64,000 nt of DNA from Schumannella luteola (lineage in GTDB: Bacteria > Actinomycetota > Actinomycetes > Actinomycetales > Microbacteriaceae). Made by a program: the position numbers and the translations under genes. The number at the start of each line of letters is the position of its first letter. Position 1 is the stretch's first letter. A model generated the notes under the pieces. The model did no database searches, was not told where the DNA came from, and saw only the letters and a program-made list of their open reading frames with translations. Positions 9,597 to 18,148 of this stretch are shown here, one piece after another. The DNA is taken from contig NZ_JACBZY010000001.1 of the NCBI RefSeq assembly GCF_013408685.1, positions 2,356,001 to 2,420,000 on the forward strand. Reading direction: 5' to 3'.

Positions 9597-10229
9597 TCAG
9601 GCGCCGGTCGGGACCAGCTGGAGCAGCCCGTCACCCGCGGTGCTCAGTGCCGCGGTGACCGCGGGGGACTCCGCGACCGTCGAGAGAAGCGCACGGTAGT
9701 CGGCGACGGCTCCGTCACGCTGAGCGGGGTCGGCGACGCGTCCACGCCACAGTGCGTGCGGCACGGCGACGACCCCGCCCGGGCGGACGAGTCGCAGACC
9801 GTGCTCAACGTAGGCCAGCACGTTGGCCGGGTCGGCGTCGACCAGCACGAGGTCGTAGGCGCGGTCGTTCATGCGCGGCAGCACGTCCAGAGCACGGCCG
9901 CCGATCAGGCGCACCTGCGTCGCCGGGTGGCCCGCCTCGGCGAATGCCGCGCGGGCCGACTCGTGGTACTCGGCCTCGGTGTCGATCGAGGTGAGGGATG
10001 CCGCGGGGGCCCCGCGCAGCATCCACAGTCCGCTGACTCCGAAGCCGGTGCCGATCTCGACGATCGACTGCGCGCCCACCGCGGCGGCCAGCACCGAGAG
10101 CTGGGCTCCGACGGCGGGGGAGACGGCCTCGACGCCGTGCTCGAGCGAGCTGCGGCGCGCCATCTGAGCGGCTTCGGGCTCGTCGACGAACTCCTCCGCG
10201 AACTTCCAGGAGAGATCTCGATCGGCCAT
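9597..10229 (-). CDS. O-methyltransferase (SAM-dependent)
   Basis: 210 residues, a class I SAM-dependent methyltransferase of the catechol O-methyltransferase-like group. The SAM-binding motif I is VEIGTGFGVSG, followed by SIDTEAEY (motif II), and YDLVLVDADPANV supplies the metal-binding Asp pair seen in this group. The start is ATG 10229, with a GGAAAGGGG-like ribosome site upstream. It is divergent from tatB. In related actinobacteria such a gene is commonly found next to tatB and mrp. The natural substrate cannot be told from sequence. Confidence 0.88.
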   Translation of the reverse strand: MADRDLSWKFAEEFVDEPEAAQMARRSSLEHGVEAVSPAVGAQLSVLAAAVGAQSIVEIGTGFGVSGLWMLRGAPAASLTSIDTEAEYHESARAAFAEAGHPATQVRLIGGRALDVLPRMNDRAYDLVLVDADPANVLAYVEHGLRLVRPGGVVAVPHALWRGRVADPAQRDGAVADYRALLSTVAESPAVTAALSTAGDGLLQLVPTGA

Positions 10230-10280
10230 GGTGCGCCCCTTTCCGCCGCAACCCTATGGGGCGTTCCGGTGAGCGGGACG

Positions 10281-10286
10281 TATCCT
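10281..10286 (+). promoter_or_regulatory. -10 element, leaderless start of tatB
   Basis: TATCCT is followed by 6 bases and the GTG at 10293. It helps reject the longer upstream reading frame as the tatB start. Confidence 0.6.
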
Positions 10287-10292
10287 GTCGGG

Positions 10293-10709
10293 GTGTCCCT
10301 CGGGTTGACCTTCGACAAGCTGCTGATCATCCTCGTGATCGCGGTCTTCCTCATCGGTCCCGAGCGCCTGCCCCGCTACGCCGCCCAGCTGGGCCGACTC
10401 GCCCGCGGAGTGCGCGACATGGCCAACGGCGCCAAGGACCGCATGCGCGAGGAGATGGGTCCCGACTTCGATGACATCGAGTGGTCGAAGCTCGATCCGC
10501 GCCAGTACGACCCGCGCCGCATCATCCGCGACGCGCTGACCGAGGACGCCCCGACTGCCGCGGCCGCCGGCGCCGGAGCAGCGGCGGCAACCGCCGCAGC
10601 CACCGCGACCGCCGGCGACCGCCCGCGCTACATCGAGTCGGCGTACGAGCAGCGCCAGCGCAAGCAGGGCAAGGGGCGACCGGCGCCGTTCGACGCCGAA
10701 GCCACCTGA
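10293..10709 (+). CDS. tatB: TatB-type twin-arginine translocase subunit
   Basis: 138 residues. An N-terminal membrane helix (about 4-21) ends in the family motif FLIGPERLP, followed by an amphipathic helix (YAAQLGRLARGVRDMANG) and a charged region. That is the usual TatA/TatB layout, and the Glu/Pro pair after the helix and the longer amphipathic segment favour TatB. It would recognise Tat precursors such as EfeB, encoded in this window. An Ala-rich stretch (about 88-105) precedes a basic tail. The start is GTG 10293. The same frame is open far upstream, but the promoter and the membrane helix position fix the start here. Confidence 0.9.
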   Translation: MSLGLTFDKLLIILVIAVFLIGPERLPRYAAQLGRLARGVRDMANGAKDRMREEMGPDFDDIEWSKLDPRQYDPRRIIRDALTEDAPTAAAAGAGAAAATAAATATAGDRPRYIESAYEQRQRKQGKGRPAPFDAEAT

Positions 10710-10761
10710 CCCGAGCTGACGCGATCCGAGCTGAGCCCGGACGTCCCGGCTCCGCGCGCTG

Positions 10762-11766
10762 TCAGCGCAGCGCGCCGAGCGTCGAGTGGATGCGCCCCCA
10801 CCGCTCCGCGTCGACCGGGAACCCGGCGTGCGCGAGCGCGAGCACCGCGCTGCCGACCGCGCCGTCGGGCACGGTCGTGAGCTCGGCGCCCTCGGGCAGC
10901 GCCGTCCGCAGCGCGTCGGCGACGAGCGGCTGGTGCGCGAGCACGCTGCCGCCGAGCACGATCGGGCCCGGATCCTCGAGATCGAGCACCGCGAGCAGCG
11001 TGCGCGCCAGGCCGGCCGCGGCGGCCTCCACGATCCCGCGGGCGACCGGATCTCCGGCCGTCGTGGCCTCGGAGACGACGCGCGCGCAGCGCGCGAGCGT
11101 CACCGGACGCTCGGCGTAGACGCGCTGCAGCAGCGCGGCCAGCAGCCGAGGGCGGCGGCGATCATCGGGCTCCTCGGCGGCCGCGGAGGCGGGGATGTCG
11201 AGCTCGGCGAGCACGCCCGCGGTCACCGCGGTCGCGGGCCCGCGTCCATCGAGCTCGGCGGCGGCGGCGCGCACGCCGGCGAGGCCGATCTGGAAGCCGC
11301 TGCCGTCGTCGCCGAGCAGCCAGCCGAGCCCGTCGGCGACGGCCTCGATCTGCCGGTGGCGCACGCGCGCGGCGATCGCGCCCGTTCCGGAGACGACGGC
11401 GTAGCCCACCTCCGCCAGGGTGCCGGAGAGGTACCCGGCGACCAGGTCGGCTTCGATCGCGACGCGTCCGCCAACGCCGTTCTCCGTGAGCGGGCCGGTC
11501 AGCCAGCCGGGACCGGCGCCGCTCGCGCCGGCGAGGGCGACGGCCAGCAGCCGGGGTGCCTCGCGCGGCACTCCGGCGGAGTCCAGGGCGCGCACGACGG
11601 CCTCGGTGATCGCGAGCGCGGCGTGCTCCTCGCCGACCGCGGTGCGGTTGCCGCTGCCCGCCACGGCGTAGCCGAGAGCGGTGCCGTCAGACCCGACCAC
11701 GACGGCCCGTGTCGAAGACCCGCCGCCGTCGACTCCGACGACGATCTCTGAATGTCTCGTTTTCAT
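10762..11766 (-). CDS. BadF/BadG-type sugar kinase, probable N-acetylglucosamine kinase
   Basis: 334 residues of the ASKHA fold. The phosphate-1 motif is VGVDGGGSSTRAVV near the N-terminus, the GlcNAc-kinase-like GLGWLLGDDGSGF segment is central, and VLGGSVLAH forms the adenosine motif. It probably phosphorylates N-acetylglucosamine or a related amino sugar on import. I chose ATG 11766, because the frame upstream runs through the divergent regulator gene. It is divergent from the RpiR-type regulator and faces the NgcEFG-type importer genes, which supports an amino-sugar substrate. The precise sugar is inferred, not proven. Confidence 0.8.
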   Translation of the reverse strand: MKTRHSEIVVGVDGGGSSTRAVVVGSDGTALGYAVAGSGNRTAVGEEHAALAITEAVVRALDSAGVPREAPRLLAVALAGASGAGPGWLTGPLTENGVGGRVAIEADLVAGYLSGTLAEVGYAVVSGTGAIAARVRHRQIEAVADGLGWLLGDDGSGFQIGLAGVRAAAAELDGRGPATAVTAGVLAELDIPASAAAEEPDDRRRPRLLAALLQRVYAERPVTLARCARVVSEATTAGDPVARGIVEAAAAGLARTLLAVLDLEDPGPIVLGGSVLAHQPLVADALRTALPEGAELTTVPDGAVGSAVLALAHAGFPVDAERWGRIHSTLGALR

Positions 11767-11797
11767 AACGGCGTCTGGACTCCCTCCGCAGGGATGA

Positions 11798-11812
11798 TGA
11801 AAATGTCTTTCA
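11798..11812. promoter_or_regulatory. Inverted repeat TGAAA-N5-TTTCA, candidate RpiR/MurR operator
   Basis: A perfect 5+5 inverted repeat (TGAAA ATGTC TTTCA) lies between the divergent kinase and regulator starts, 34 bp before the regulator ATG. AT-rich symmetry of this type is typical of RpiR-family operators. It is well placed to control both directions. Confidence 0.65.
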
Positions 11813-11845
11813 ACCCTGACCCGACGTTGATGCAAGGGATTTTTG

Positions 11846-12793
11846 ATGGCGCGTGCGGACACCCTCGAGAACGGCTTCCGCGCGGCCGCCCGCATCCGGG
11901 CCAATCTCCCACAGATGTCCGCCGCGATGGCGAAGATCGGCGAGCTCGTGCTCGCCGACCCGACCGCCGCGCTCGAGCTGTCGATCACCGAGCTGGCCGA
12001 CCGCGCCGGTACCTCTGCCGCGACCGTCACCCGCTTCTGCCGACTGCTCGGCTATCCGGGATTCGCGCAGTTCCGCCTCGGGCTCGTCGACGGGGGAGCG
12101 GGCGACGAGGCCCAGGAGACCTGGCGCGTCGACATCGGGCGCCAGTTCGCGCCCGACGACTCTCCGTCGGATGTGCTGCGCACCCTGCTCTCGGTGCAGT
12201 CGCGGGCCCTGGAGGCCACCGCATCCCTCATCGACCTCGAGCTGGTCACCTCGATCGCACAGAGCATCTGGTCGGCGCGCCACCTCGACATCTACGGCGT
12301 CGGCGGCAGCTGGGCCGTCGCGAACGAACTGCACAGCCGGCTCTACCGCATCGGCATCGACTGCCACGCCTGGGGTGAGCCGCACAGCGGCCTCGTCAGC
12401 GCCGAGTTCCAGGACGAGCACTGCGTCGCGATCGGCATCTCGACCAGCGGGCGCACCGCCGAGACGGTGGACATGCTCGCCCGCGCCGCCGCGAGCGGCG
12501 CCCGCACTGTCGCGATCACGAGCGACCGCGACTCCGCTCTCGCCCGCGCCGCCGAGGCATGCATCACCACCGCGAGCCCCGACGTCTACCTGCAGCCCAC
12601 CGACCTGGCCGCGCGGCCCTCGCAGCTGCTCGTGCTCGACCTCATCTACCTGCTCGTCGCGCAGCAGGACTTCACCGCGACCGCCACCCGGCTGACGAGA
12701 TCGCGCCTCGCCGTCTCCGGGCACCGCCGCGTGACGAGCTCACCGCGCGGCCCCCGCATCCCCCGTGCCACCACCGGAAGGACCTCCGCATGA
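11846..12793 (+). CDS. RpiR/MurR-family transcriptional regulator (HTH + SIS)
   Basis: 315 residues. An N-terminal HTH_6 domain (about 25-80, with TSAATVTRFCRLLGYPGFAQF) is followed by a SIS sugar-phosphate-binding domain (about 130-270, with YGVGGSWAVANELHSRL and GISTSGRTAETVDML). Such regulators sense phosphosugars and control amino-sugar uptake genes. The start is ATG 11846, with AAGGGA about 9 bp upstream; a TTG three bases earlier is an alternative. Its stop overlaps the start of the SIS gene by 4 bp (ATGA). It is the first gene of a five-gene unit ending with the importer. The effector is unknown. Confidence 0.88.
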   Translation: MARADTLENGFRAAARIRANLPQMSAAMAKIGELVLADPTAALELSITELADRAGTSAATVTRFCRLLGYPGFAQFRLGLVDGGAGDEAQETWRVDIGRQFAPDDSPSDVLRTLLSVQSRALEATASLIDLELVTSIAQSIWSARHLDIYGVGGSWAVANELHSRLYRIGIDCHAWGEPHSGLVSAEFQDEHCVAIGISTSGRTAETVDMLARAAASGARTVAITSDRDSALARAAEACITTASPDVYLQPTDLAARPSQLLVLDLIYLLVAQQDFTATATRLTRSRLAVSGHRRVTSSPRGPRIPRATTGRTSA

Positions 12794-13545
12794 CCGACAG
12801 CGCCCACGCCTACCTCGACCAGGTCGTGCCGCGGCTGCAGAAGCTGACCGACCTCGCCGCGGCGGGCGGACTCGAGCCGGCCGTCGACCTGCTCGTCGCC
12901 GCGCTCGAGAAGGGCGGAGTGATCCAGTCGTTCGGCACCGGGCACTCGCAGGCCTTCGTCATGGAGCTCTCCGGCCGCGCCGGCGGACTCATCCCCACCA
13001 GCGGCATCTACCTGCGCGACGTGCTCACGGTCGGCGACCGCGACCGCTCGCAGCTCACCGGCGGCGAGCTCGAGCGCGACCCGAGCGTCGTCGACGACCT
13101 CTTCGCCGTCTCCACCATCGGGCCCGACGATGTGTTCGTCATCGCGTCCAACTCGGGTGTGAACGGCTCGATCGTCGGCGTCGCGCTCGAGGCGAAGCGC
13201 CGCGGTCATGCCGTCATCGCCGTCACGAGCCTCGAGCACACCAACGCCGTCGAGCCCAAGCACCCGAGCGGCCAGCGCCTCAGCGAGGTGGCCGACGTCG
13301 TGATCGACAACCTCGCGCCCTTCGGCGACACCACCCTGCCCGTCGACGGCGGCGTCGTCGTCGGCGCCGTGTCGTCGATCACCGCTGCGCTCATCGCGCA
13401 GCTGCTGACCATCGGCGTCACCGAGCGCATCGCTGCGACCGGGGCGACCCCGCCTGTGTACATCTCCGCCAACATCCCGGGAGGTGATGAGCACAACCGA
13501 GCCCTGGAAGACCGCTATCGCGGCCGCATCCGCCGCTCGGCCTGA
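12790..13545 (+). CDS. SIS-domain phosphosugar-binding protein
   Basis: 251 residues. A single SIS domain covers nearly the whole protein, with FGTGHSQAFVMELSGRAGG near residue 45 and IASNSGVNGSIVGVALEAK near residue 118. It resembles the stand-alone SIS proteins that accompany amino-sugar importers in actinobacteria, and it may isomerise or process an imported phosphosugar. It lacks the glutaminase domain of GlmS and the etherase features of MurQ that I can judge. It overlaps the regulator by 4 bp and precedes the binding-protein gene by 43 bp. The substrate is unknown. Confidence 0.82.
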   Translation: MTDSAHAYLDQVVPRLQKLTDLAAAGGLEPAVDLLVAALEKGGVIQSFGTGHSQAFVMELSGRAGGLIPTSGIYLRDVLTVGDRDRSQLTGGELERDPSVVDDLFAVSTIGPDDVFVIASNSGVNGSIVGVALEAKRRGHAVIAVTSLEHTNAVEPKHPSGQRLSEVADVVIDNLAPFGDTTLPVDGGVVVGAVSSITAALIAQLLTIGVTERIAATGATPPVYISANIPGGDEHNRALEDRYRGRIRRSA

Positions 13546-13588
13546 CCGTTCCACACCCCCACCACACCTGGAAGGTAGGCACCACCGA

Positions 13589-14989
13589 ATGTCACTGCAG
13601 TCAGCGTCGCTGGACCGACGCAACTTCCTCCGCGCAGCCCTGGCCGGAGCTGTCGCGATCCCCCTGGGCGTCACCCTCGCCTCCTGCTCCACCGGAGGCG
13701 GCGGAGGCGCGACCGGCCAGAAGAGCGCCAAGAACCCCTTCGGCATGGCCGACAACACGACGGTGGATGCCGTCATCTTCAACGGCGGCTACAAGACCGA
13801 CTACGTCGACTTCGCGGGCAAGATCCTCGCGAAGGAGCACTCCGGCTCCAGCGTCAAGGTCAAGCCCGAGACGAAGATCGCCACCACCCTGCAGCCGCGC
13901 TTCGTCGGCGGCAATCCGCCCGACCTGATCGACAACTCGGGCGCCGATGCGATCGGCTTCAACTCGATCCTCGACCAGCTCGAGGAGCTGCAGGACGTGC
14001 TCGACGCGAACAACCTCGAGGGCACCAAGATCAGCGACACGCTCTACCCGGGAGTGCTCACGCCGGGCGAGTTCGACGGCAAGCTCAAGGCGCTCAACTA
14101 CGTGCTGACGCTCTACGCCGTCTGGTACTCGGCGTCCCTCTTCGAGAAGAACGGCTGGACCCCGCCGACCACCTGGGATGAGGCCTTCGAGCTCGGCGGC
14201 AAGGCCAAGGCCGCCGGCAAGTACCTCTTCGTCTGGGGCAAGGAGGCCGCGACGTACTACCAGACCCTCGTGATCGACTCCGCGATCAAGGAGGGCGGCG
14301 ACGAGGTGCGCCTGAACTTCGACAACCTCAAGGACGGCGCCTGGTCGCAGGACTCCGTGCAGAAGGTGCTCACGTCGCTGAAGAAGATCATCGACGCGGG
14401 CTACGTGAAGCCGGGTGGATCGGGCACGCAGTTCACGGCGGCCCAGGCCCAGTGGTCGAACGACCAGTCCGGTCTGCTCTACCCCTCGGGCTCGTGGATC
14501 GAGAACGAGATGAAGAGCCAGACGGCGGCCGACTTCCAGATGACGGGAACACCGGAGTTCACCGTCACGACCGGGTCGAAGCTGCCGCAGACGGCGCTGC
14601 GCTCCACCGCCGGCGAGCCCTTCGCGGTGCCCTCGGCGGCGAAGAGCGTCGCGGGCGGCAAGGAGGTGCTGCGCATCATGCTCAGCAAGGAGTCGGCGAC
14701 GAACTTCGCCAAGACGCGTCTCGCACCGTCGATCGTCAAGGACACCGTGCCGGACGACGCCTTCGGCTCGACCGCGCTCGCCTCCCAGATCTCCATGCTG
14801 AACGCGGCCAAGACCGACACCTTCACGTTCACCTTCGTCGACAACTACGGCACGAACACCGATCAGCTGGTGCTCTGGAACGCGTTCCTCGACGGCAAGT
14901 CGAGCGTGAACGAGCTGACCGACGGGCTGCAGCAGATCTCCGACAAGATCGCGAAGGACGACTCGATCAAGAAGATCACGGTCAAGTGA
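13589..14989 (+). CDS. ngcE: NgcE-like sugar-binding lipoprotein of an ABC importer
   Basis: 466 residues, a family 1 extracellular solute-binding protein. The N-terminus has RRNFLR (RR at 10-11) and a lipobox LASC with Cys 33, so it may be Tat-exported and then lipidated. Length and architecture fit NgcE, the N-acetylglucosamine/chitobiose binder. I recognise the family from the RRNFLRAALAG start and the DLIDNSGADAIGF region. I chose ATG 13589 with GGAAGG upstream, because the longer frame runs back into the SIS gene. The two permease genes follow with 4-bp overlaps. No ATPase gene is here, so a shared MsiK-type ATPase encoded elsewhere is expected. Confidence 0.85.
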   Translation: MSLQSASLDRRNFLRAALAGAVAIPLGVTLASCSTGGGGGATGQKSAKNPFGMADNTTVDAVIFNGGYKTDYVDFAGKILAKEHSGSSVKVKPETKIATTLQPRFVGGNPPDLIDNSGADAIGFNSILDQLEELQDVLDANNLEGTKISDTLYPGVLTPGEFDGKLKALNYVLTLYAVWYSASLFEKNGWTPPTTWDEAFELGGKAKAAGKYLFVWGKEAATYYQTLVIDSAIKEGGDEVRLNFDNLKDGAWSQDSVQKVLTSLKKIIDAGYVKPGGSGTQFTAAQAQWSNDQSGLLYPSGSWIENEMKSQTAADFQMTGTPEFTVTTGSKLPQTALRSTAGEPFAVPSAAKSVAGGKEVLRIMLSKESATNFAKTRLAPSIVKDTVPDDAFGSTALASQISMLNAAKTDTFTFTFVDNYGTNTDQLVLWNAFLDGKSSVNELTDGLQQISDKIAKDDSIKKITVK

Positions 14990-16011
14990 GTCTGGCGGGC
15001 AGCAGCGACGTCCGCGGCGCCCTCGCGTCCGCGCCCGGCGGGAAGGTCACCCCTCCCCGCCGGGCCCGGCGCGGCTCCGGTCGCCGGGTCAAGCGCTGGA
15101 ACGTCGACCGGGTGACCCTGTTCATCGTCTTCCTCGGGCTCCCGCTCGCGATCTTCCTGATCTTCGTCATCTCGCCGTTCATCCAGGCGGCCTGGTACGC
15201 GCTGACGAACTTCGGCGGCTTCTCGCCGACCTACCAGTTCACGGGCCCCGCGAACTTCATCAAGCTGCTCGGCGATCACAACGTGCTGAACGCCTTCCTC
15301 AACAACGTGATCCTGGCGCTCGTCGTGCCGATCGTGACGATCGCCATCGCGCTCGCCTTCGCCAGCGCGGTTACGGTCGCGGGCCCGAGCATCGGGCCGA
15401 TCCGCGGCATCCGCGGCTCGAGCTTCTACCGGGTCGTCTCCTTCTTCCCGTACGTGATCCCGGCGATCATCATCGGCATCGTCTGGTCGGGCGTGCTCGA
15501 CCCGTCGCACGGCATCCTCAACGCCGTGCTCACGAGCCTCGGCCTGCCCTTCGACGACTTCGCCTGGCTCGGCGATCCGGCGACGGCCCGCGCCTCGCTG
15601 ATCTTCGTCATGGTCTGGGCGTTCGTCGGCTTCTACATGGTGCTGTTCGTCGCCTCGATCAAGAGCGTGCCGGCCGAGATCTACGAAGCGGCCCGACTCG
15701 ACGGCGCGAGCCGCTGGCGCATGACCTTCTCGATCACGATCCCGCAGATCCGCGACAGCATCCAGACCGCCTACGTGTACCTCGGGATCACCGCGCTCGA
15801 CGCGTACGTCTACGCGCAGGGGCTCACCACGAGCGGACCGGCGACGACGCAGGTCGTGCCGCAGAAGATCCTGCTGAACCTCTTCCACAACGGCCAGGCC
15901 GGCTACGCCAGCGCCATCGGCGTCGCGAGCGCGCTGGTGACACTGCTGTTCGCGCTCGTGGTCTTCTCGATCGCGCGCGCGGCCCGCGGTCGAGACGAGG
16001 GGCGAGCATGA
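14986..16011 (+). CDS. ngcF: NgcF-like ABC sugar permease (MalF type)
   Basis: 341 residues with six membrane helices after a basic cytoplasmic N-terminus of about 40 residues. The EAA loop that contacts the ATPase reads EIYEAARLDGASRWRMTF. It is one half of the transmembrane channel for the sugar delivered by the upstream binding protein. The start is GTG 14986, overlapping the binding-protein stop codon (GTGA); its own stop overlaps the next permease (ATGA), so translation of the three genes is probably coupled. Sugar specificity comes only from the neighbouring genes. Confidence 0.87.
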   Translation: MSLAGSSDVRGALASAPGGKVTPPRRARRGSGRRVKRWNVDRVTLFIVFLGLPLAIFLIFVISPFIQAAWYALTNFGGFSPTYQFTGPANFIKLLGDHNVLNAFLNNVILALVVPIVTIAIALAFASAVTVAGPSIGPIRGIRGSSFYRVVSFFPYVIPAIIIGIVWSGVLDPSHGILNAVLTSLGLPFDDFAWLGDPATARASLIFVMVWAFVGFYMVLFVASIKSVPAEIYEAARLDGASRWRMTFSITIPQIRDSIQTAYVYLGITALDAYVYAQGLTTSGPATTQVVPQKILLNLFHNGQAGYASAIGVASALVTLLFALVVFSIARAARGRDEGRA

Positions 16012-16907
16012 GCGCCGAGAGCCTGTCGAGGCCGGTCGTCTCCGGACGCACCAAGGCGGCGCGATCGGCGAAGTCGACCCCGCCCACGGATCGCGTGCCC
16101 GCCGTCATCTGGCACATCATCCTCATCATCTGGGCCGCGATCGTCGTGCTGCCGCTGCTGTGGACGCTGATGACGTCGTTCAAGACGACGAAGGAGATCT
16201 TCGCCTCCCCGTTCGCCCTGCCCGGCGGCCTCGACTTCAGCAACTACGTCAAGGCGTGGAACACCGCGGGCATCGGCTCGGCCATGGTGCAGACCGTGAT
16301 CGTGGTCGGCTCGGCGCTCGTGCTGGTCATGGTGCTCGGGGCGATGTGCGCGTACATCCTGGCGCGCTTCGACTTCCCGGGGAACCGGATCATCTACTAC
16401 CTGATGATGGCTGGTCTCACTTTCCCGATCTTCCTCGCGATCGTGCCGCTGTTCTTCACTCTGAAGGGCTTCGGGCTGCTGGGCACGACGCCGGGTCTGA
16501 TCCTGACCTACGTCGCATTCGCGCTGCCGTTCACGGTCTTCTTCCTCTACTCCTTCTTCCGCACCCTGCCGACGGAGATCGCGGAGGCGGCGGCGATGGA
16601 CGGCGCGAGCGAGTGGCGCACCTTCTTCCAGGTGATGCTGCCGATGGCGCGACCCGGCCTCGCCTCGGTCGCGATCTTCAACTTCCTGGGGCTCTGGAAC
16701 CAGTACCTGATCCCGACGGCGATCAACTCCTCGGGCACGCCGGTGCTCTCGCAGGCCATGGACCTGTTCAACTCGGCGGCGGGCTACGACGTCGACTTCG
16801 GCGCCCTGTTCGCCGGCGTCGTCATCACGGTGCTGCCGGTGCTGATCGTCTACGTGATCTTCCAGCGCCAGCTGCAGGGCTCGGTGTCGCAGGGCACGAT
16901 GAAGTAG
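16008..16907 (+). CDS. ngcG: NgcG-like ABC sugar permease (MalG type)
   Basis: 299 residues with six membrane helices and the EAA loop EIAEAAAMDGASEWRTFF. It pairs with the preceding permease. The start is ATG 16008, overlapping the previous stop by 4 bp. It ends the amino-sugar operon, and the next gene is convergent. GlcNAc-6-P deacetylase and glucosamine-6-P deaminase are not in this window, so catabolism after uptake must be encoded elsewhere. Confidence 0.87.
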   Translation: MSAESLSRPVVSGRTKAARSAKSTPPTDRVPAVIWHIILIIWAAIVVLPLLWTLMTSFKTTKEIFASPFALPGGLDFSNYVKAWNTAGIGSAMVQTVIVVGSALVLVMVLGAMCAYILARFDFPGNRIIYYLMMAGLTFPIFLAIVPLFFTLKGFGLLGTTPGLILTYVAFALPFTVFFLYSFFRTLPTEIAEAAAMDGASEWRTFFQVMLPMARPGLASVAIFNFLGLWNQYLIPTAINSSGTPVLSQAMDLFNSAAGYDVDFGALFAGVVITVLPVLIVYVIFQRQLQGSVSQGTMK

Positions 16908-16933
16908 ATCGCGGCCCGGCTTCGGACTCGGCC

Positions 16934-17851
16934 TCACGCCGGCCGGTGCTTGGCGGCGAAGTCGGCCGCCTCGGCCTGCAGCGCGTCGAGCACGAGCCGC
17001 ACCGAGGGCCGCTCGGCGCGGTCGGAGCGCAGGATCGCCCAGATCACGCGCTCCGACCGCACGCCCGAGAGGGGCCGCGTGACGAGTCCGTTCTCGCGAT
17101 CGCGGGTCGTGTAGCGGGGCAGGATGCCGATGCCGTGCCCGGCCGCGATGACCGCCTCGACGATGCTGTTGTCGATGAAGCGCTGGGCGATCCGGGCCTC
17201 GTGCCCGGTGATGGCCTGGATGCGGTCGAGGATGCGGTCGTAGGGGAAGTCCTCCGGCACGCCGATCCAGGTCTCGTCGACGACGTCGGCGGGGGAGAGG
17301 GAGCGCTTCGCCGCGAGCGGGTGCCCCTCCGGCAGCACGATGTCGAGCGGCTCGCGCAGCAGCTCGACGACCGTGAGGCCGCGTTCGCGCCAGCTCGGGG
17401 CGATGCCGGGCGCATCCGCGATCACGATGTCGAAGTCGGGCGTGAGGTCGGCGAAGTCGGGCAGCAGCGGGTCGAGGTCGCGACAGGCGAGCGTGAGGCC
17501 GGGCACGGCGTCGATGCGATGCAGCACGCCGGGCAGCAGCATCTCGCCGGCGGTCGGGAAGGTGACGAGCGTGACCTCGCCCCGAGGCTGCTCGAGGAAC
17601 TCGGCCCAGACGGATTCGGCGCGTTGGATCGCGGCGGCGAGATCCTTCGCGGTGTCGGCGAGCACGCGGCCCGGCCCGGTGAGCACGAGACCGCGGCCGG
17701 AGCGTTCCGTCAGGGGCACGCCGACCTCGCGCTCGAGCGCCTTGAGCTGCTGCGAGACAGCCGACGGAGTGCGATGGGTGGCTCGTGCCACGGCCGTCAC
17801 CGACCCCCGATCGGCGAGTTCGCGAAGCAGGTCGAGGCGGCGCACATCCAT
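16934..17851 (-). CDS. LysR-family regulator
   Basis: 305 residues. The N-terminal winged helix (about 3-60, with GSVTAVARATHRTPSAVSQQ) is followed by a substrate-binding domain of two lobes from about residue 90. The start is ATG 17851. A 17-bp palindrome covers this start codon and the -10 hexamer, which suggests strong autorepression. It is divergent from a 39-residue membrane peptide gene, so that peptide is the obvious target candidate. It is convergent with the sugar importer and probably not related to it. Ligand unknown. Confidence 0.88.
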   Translation of the reverse strand: MDVRRLDLLRELADRGSVTAVARATHRTPSAVSQQLKALEREVGVPLTERSGRGLVLTGPGRVLADTAKDLAAAIQRAESVWAEFLEQPRGEVTLVTFPTAGEMLLPGVLHRIDAVPGLTLACRDLDPLLPDFADLTPDFDIVIADAPGIAPSWRERGLTVVELLREPLDIVLPEGHPLAAKRSLSPADVVDETWIGVPEDFPYDRILDRIQAITGHEARIAQRFIDNSIVEAVIAAGHGIGILPRYTTRDRENGLVTRPLSGVRSERVIWAILRSDRAERPSVRLVLDALQAEAADFAAKHRPA

Positions 17852-17866
17852 GTAGTCAAACTACAT
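17850..17866. promoter_or_regulatory. Palindrome ATGTAG-N5-CTACAT over the lysR start and -10
   Basis: A perfect 6+6 inverted repeat with a 5-bp spacer (ATGTAG TCAAA CTACAT). It spans the lysR start codon (17849-17851) and its -10 hexamer TAGTTT. It is a likely binding site for the LysR protein itself or another dimeric regulator. Confidence 0.6.
17858..17863 (-). promoter_or_regulatory. -10 element, leaderless start of lysR
   Basis: TAGTTT on the minus strand is followed by 6 bases and the ATG at 17851. It lies inside the palindrome at 17850-17866. Confidence 0.55.
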
Positions 17867-17922
17867 CCACTATGCAGAAACGTGAGATTGTGCTTCATCC
17901 GCTTGCGCGGTGTACTTATTCC

Positions 17923-18042
17923 ATGCTCACCGCGACCATCCTGTTCTCCGCCCTCGGAGCACTGGCCATCGGCGGCACGATCGCCACGATCGCCCGCGAC
18001 GGCTACCGCTCCATCCCGACCCGCCGCTTCCTGGCGCGCTGA
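17923..18042 (+). CDS. 39-residue membrane peptide
   Basis: A short frame from ATG 17923 encodes one membrane helix (about residues 3-22, rich in Ala, Gly, Leu and Ile) followed by a basic tail with DGYRSIPTRRF. The codons fit the GC-rich host pattern, and the frame lies directly divergent from a LysR gene. It is followed by a clear terminator at 18149. I recall similar short peptides ending in DGYR-x-x-PTR beside LysR genes in actinobacteria, but cannot confirm this here. There is no recognisable Shine-Dalgarno sequence. Function unknown; a regulator-controlled small membrane protein is the simplest reading. Confidence 0.55.
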   Translation: MLTATILFSALGALAIGGTIATIARDGYRSIPTRRFLAR

Positions 18043-18148
18043 GGTCGTCACCGAGCGCCGCGGCGTCTCTCGAAGGGCGGGGCTGATCCGAGCCGTGCAG
18101 GGAATCGGATCCGTCCCGACCTTCTAGAGTCACCGCGACGCCCACCAC

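Noticed and set aside
9756..10292. N-terminal extension of TatB
   Set aside because: It is antisense to the O-methyltransferase gene and lacks conserved features. The membrane helix and -10 hexamer place the start at 10293.
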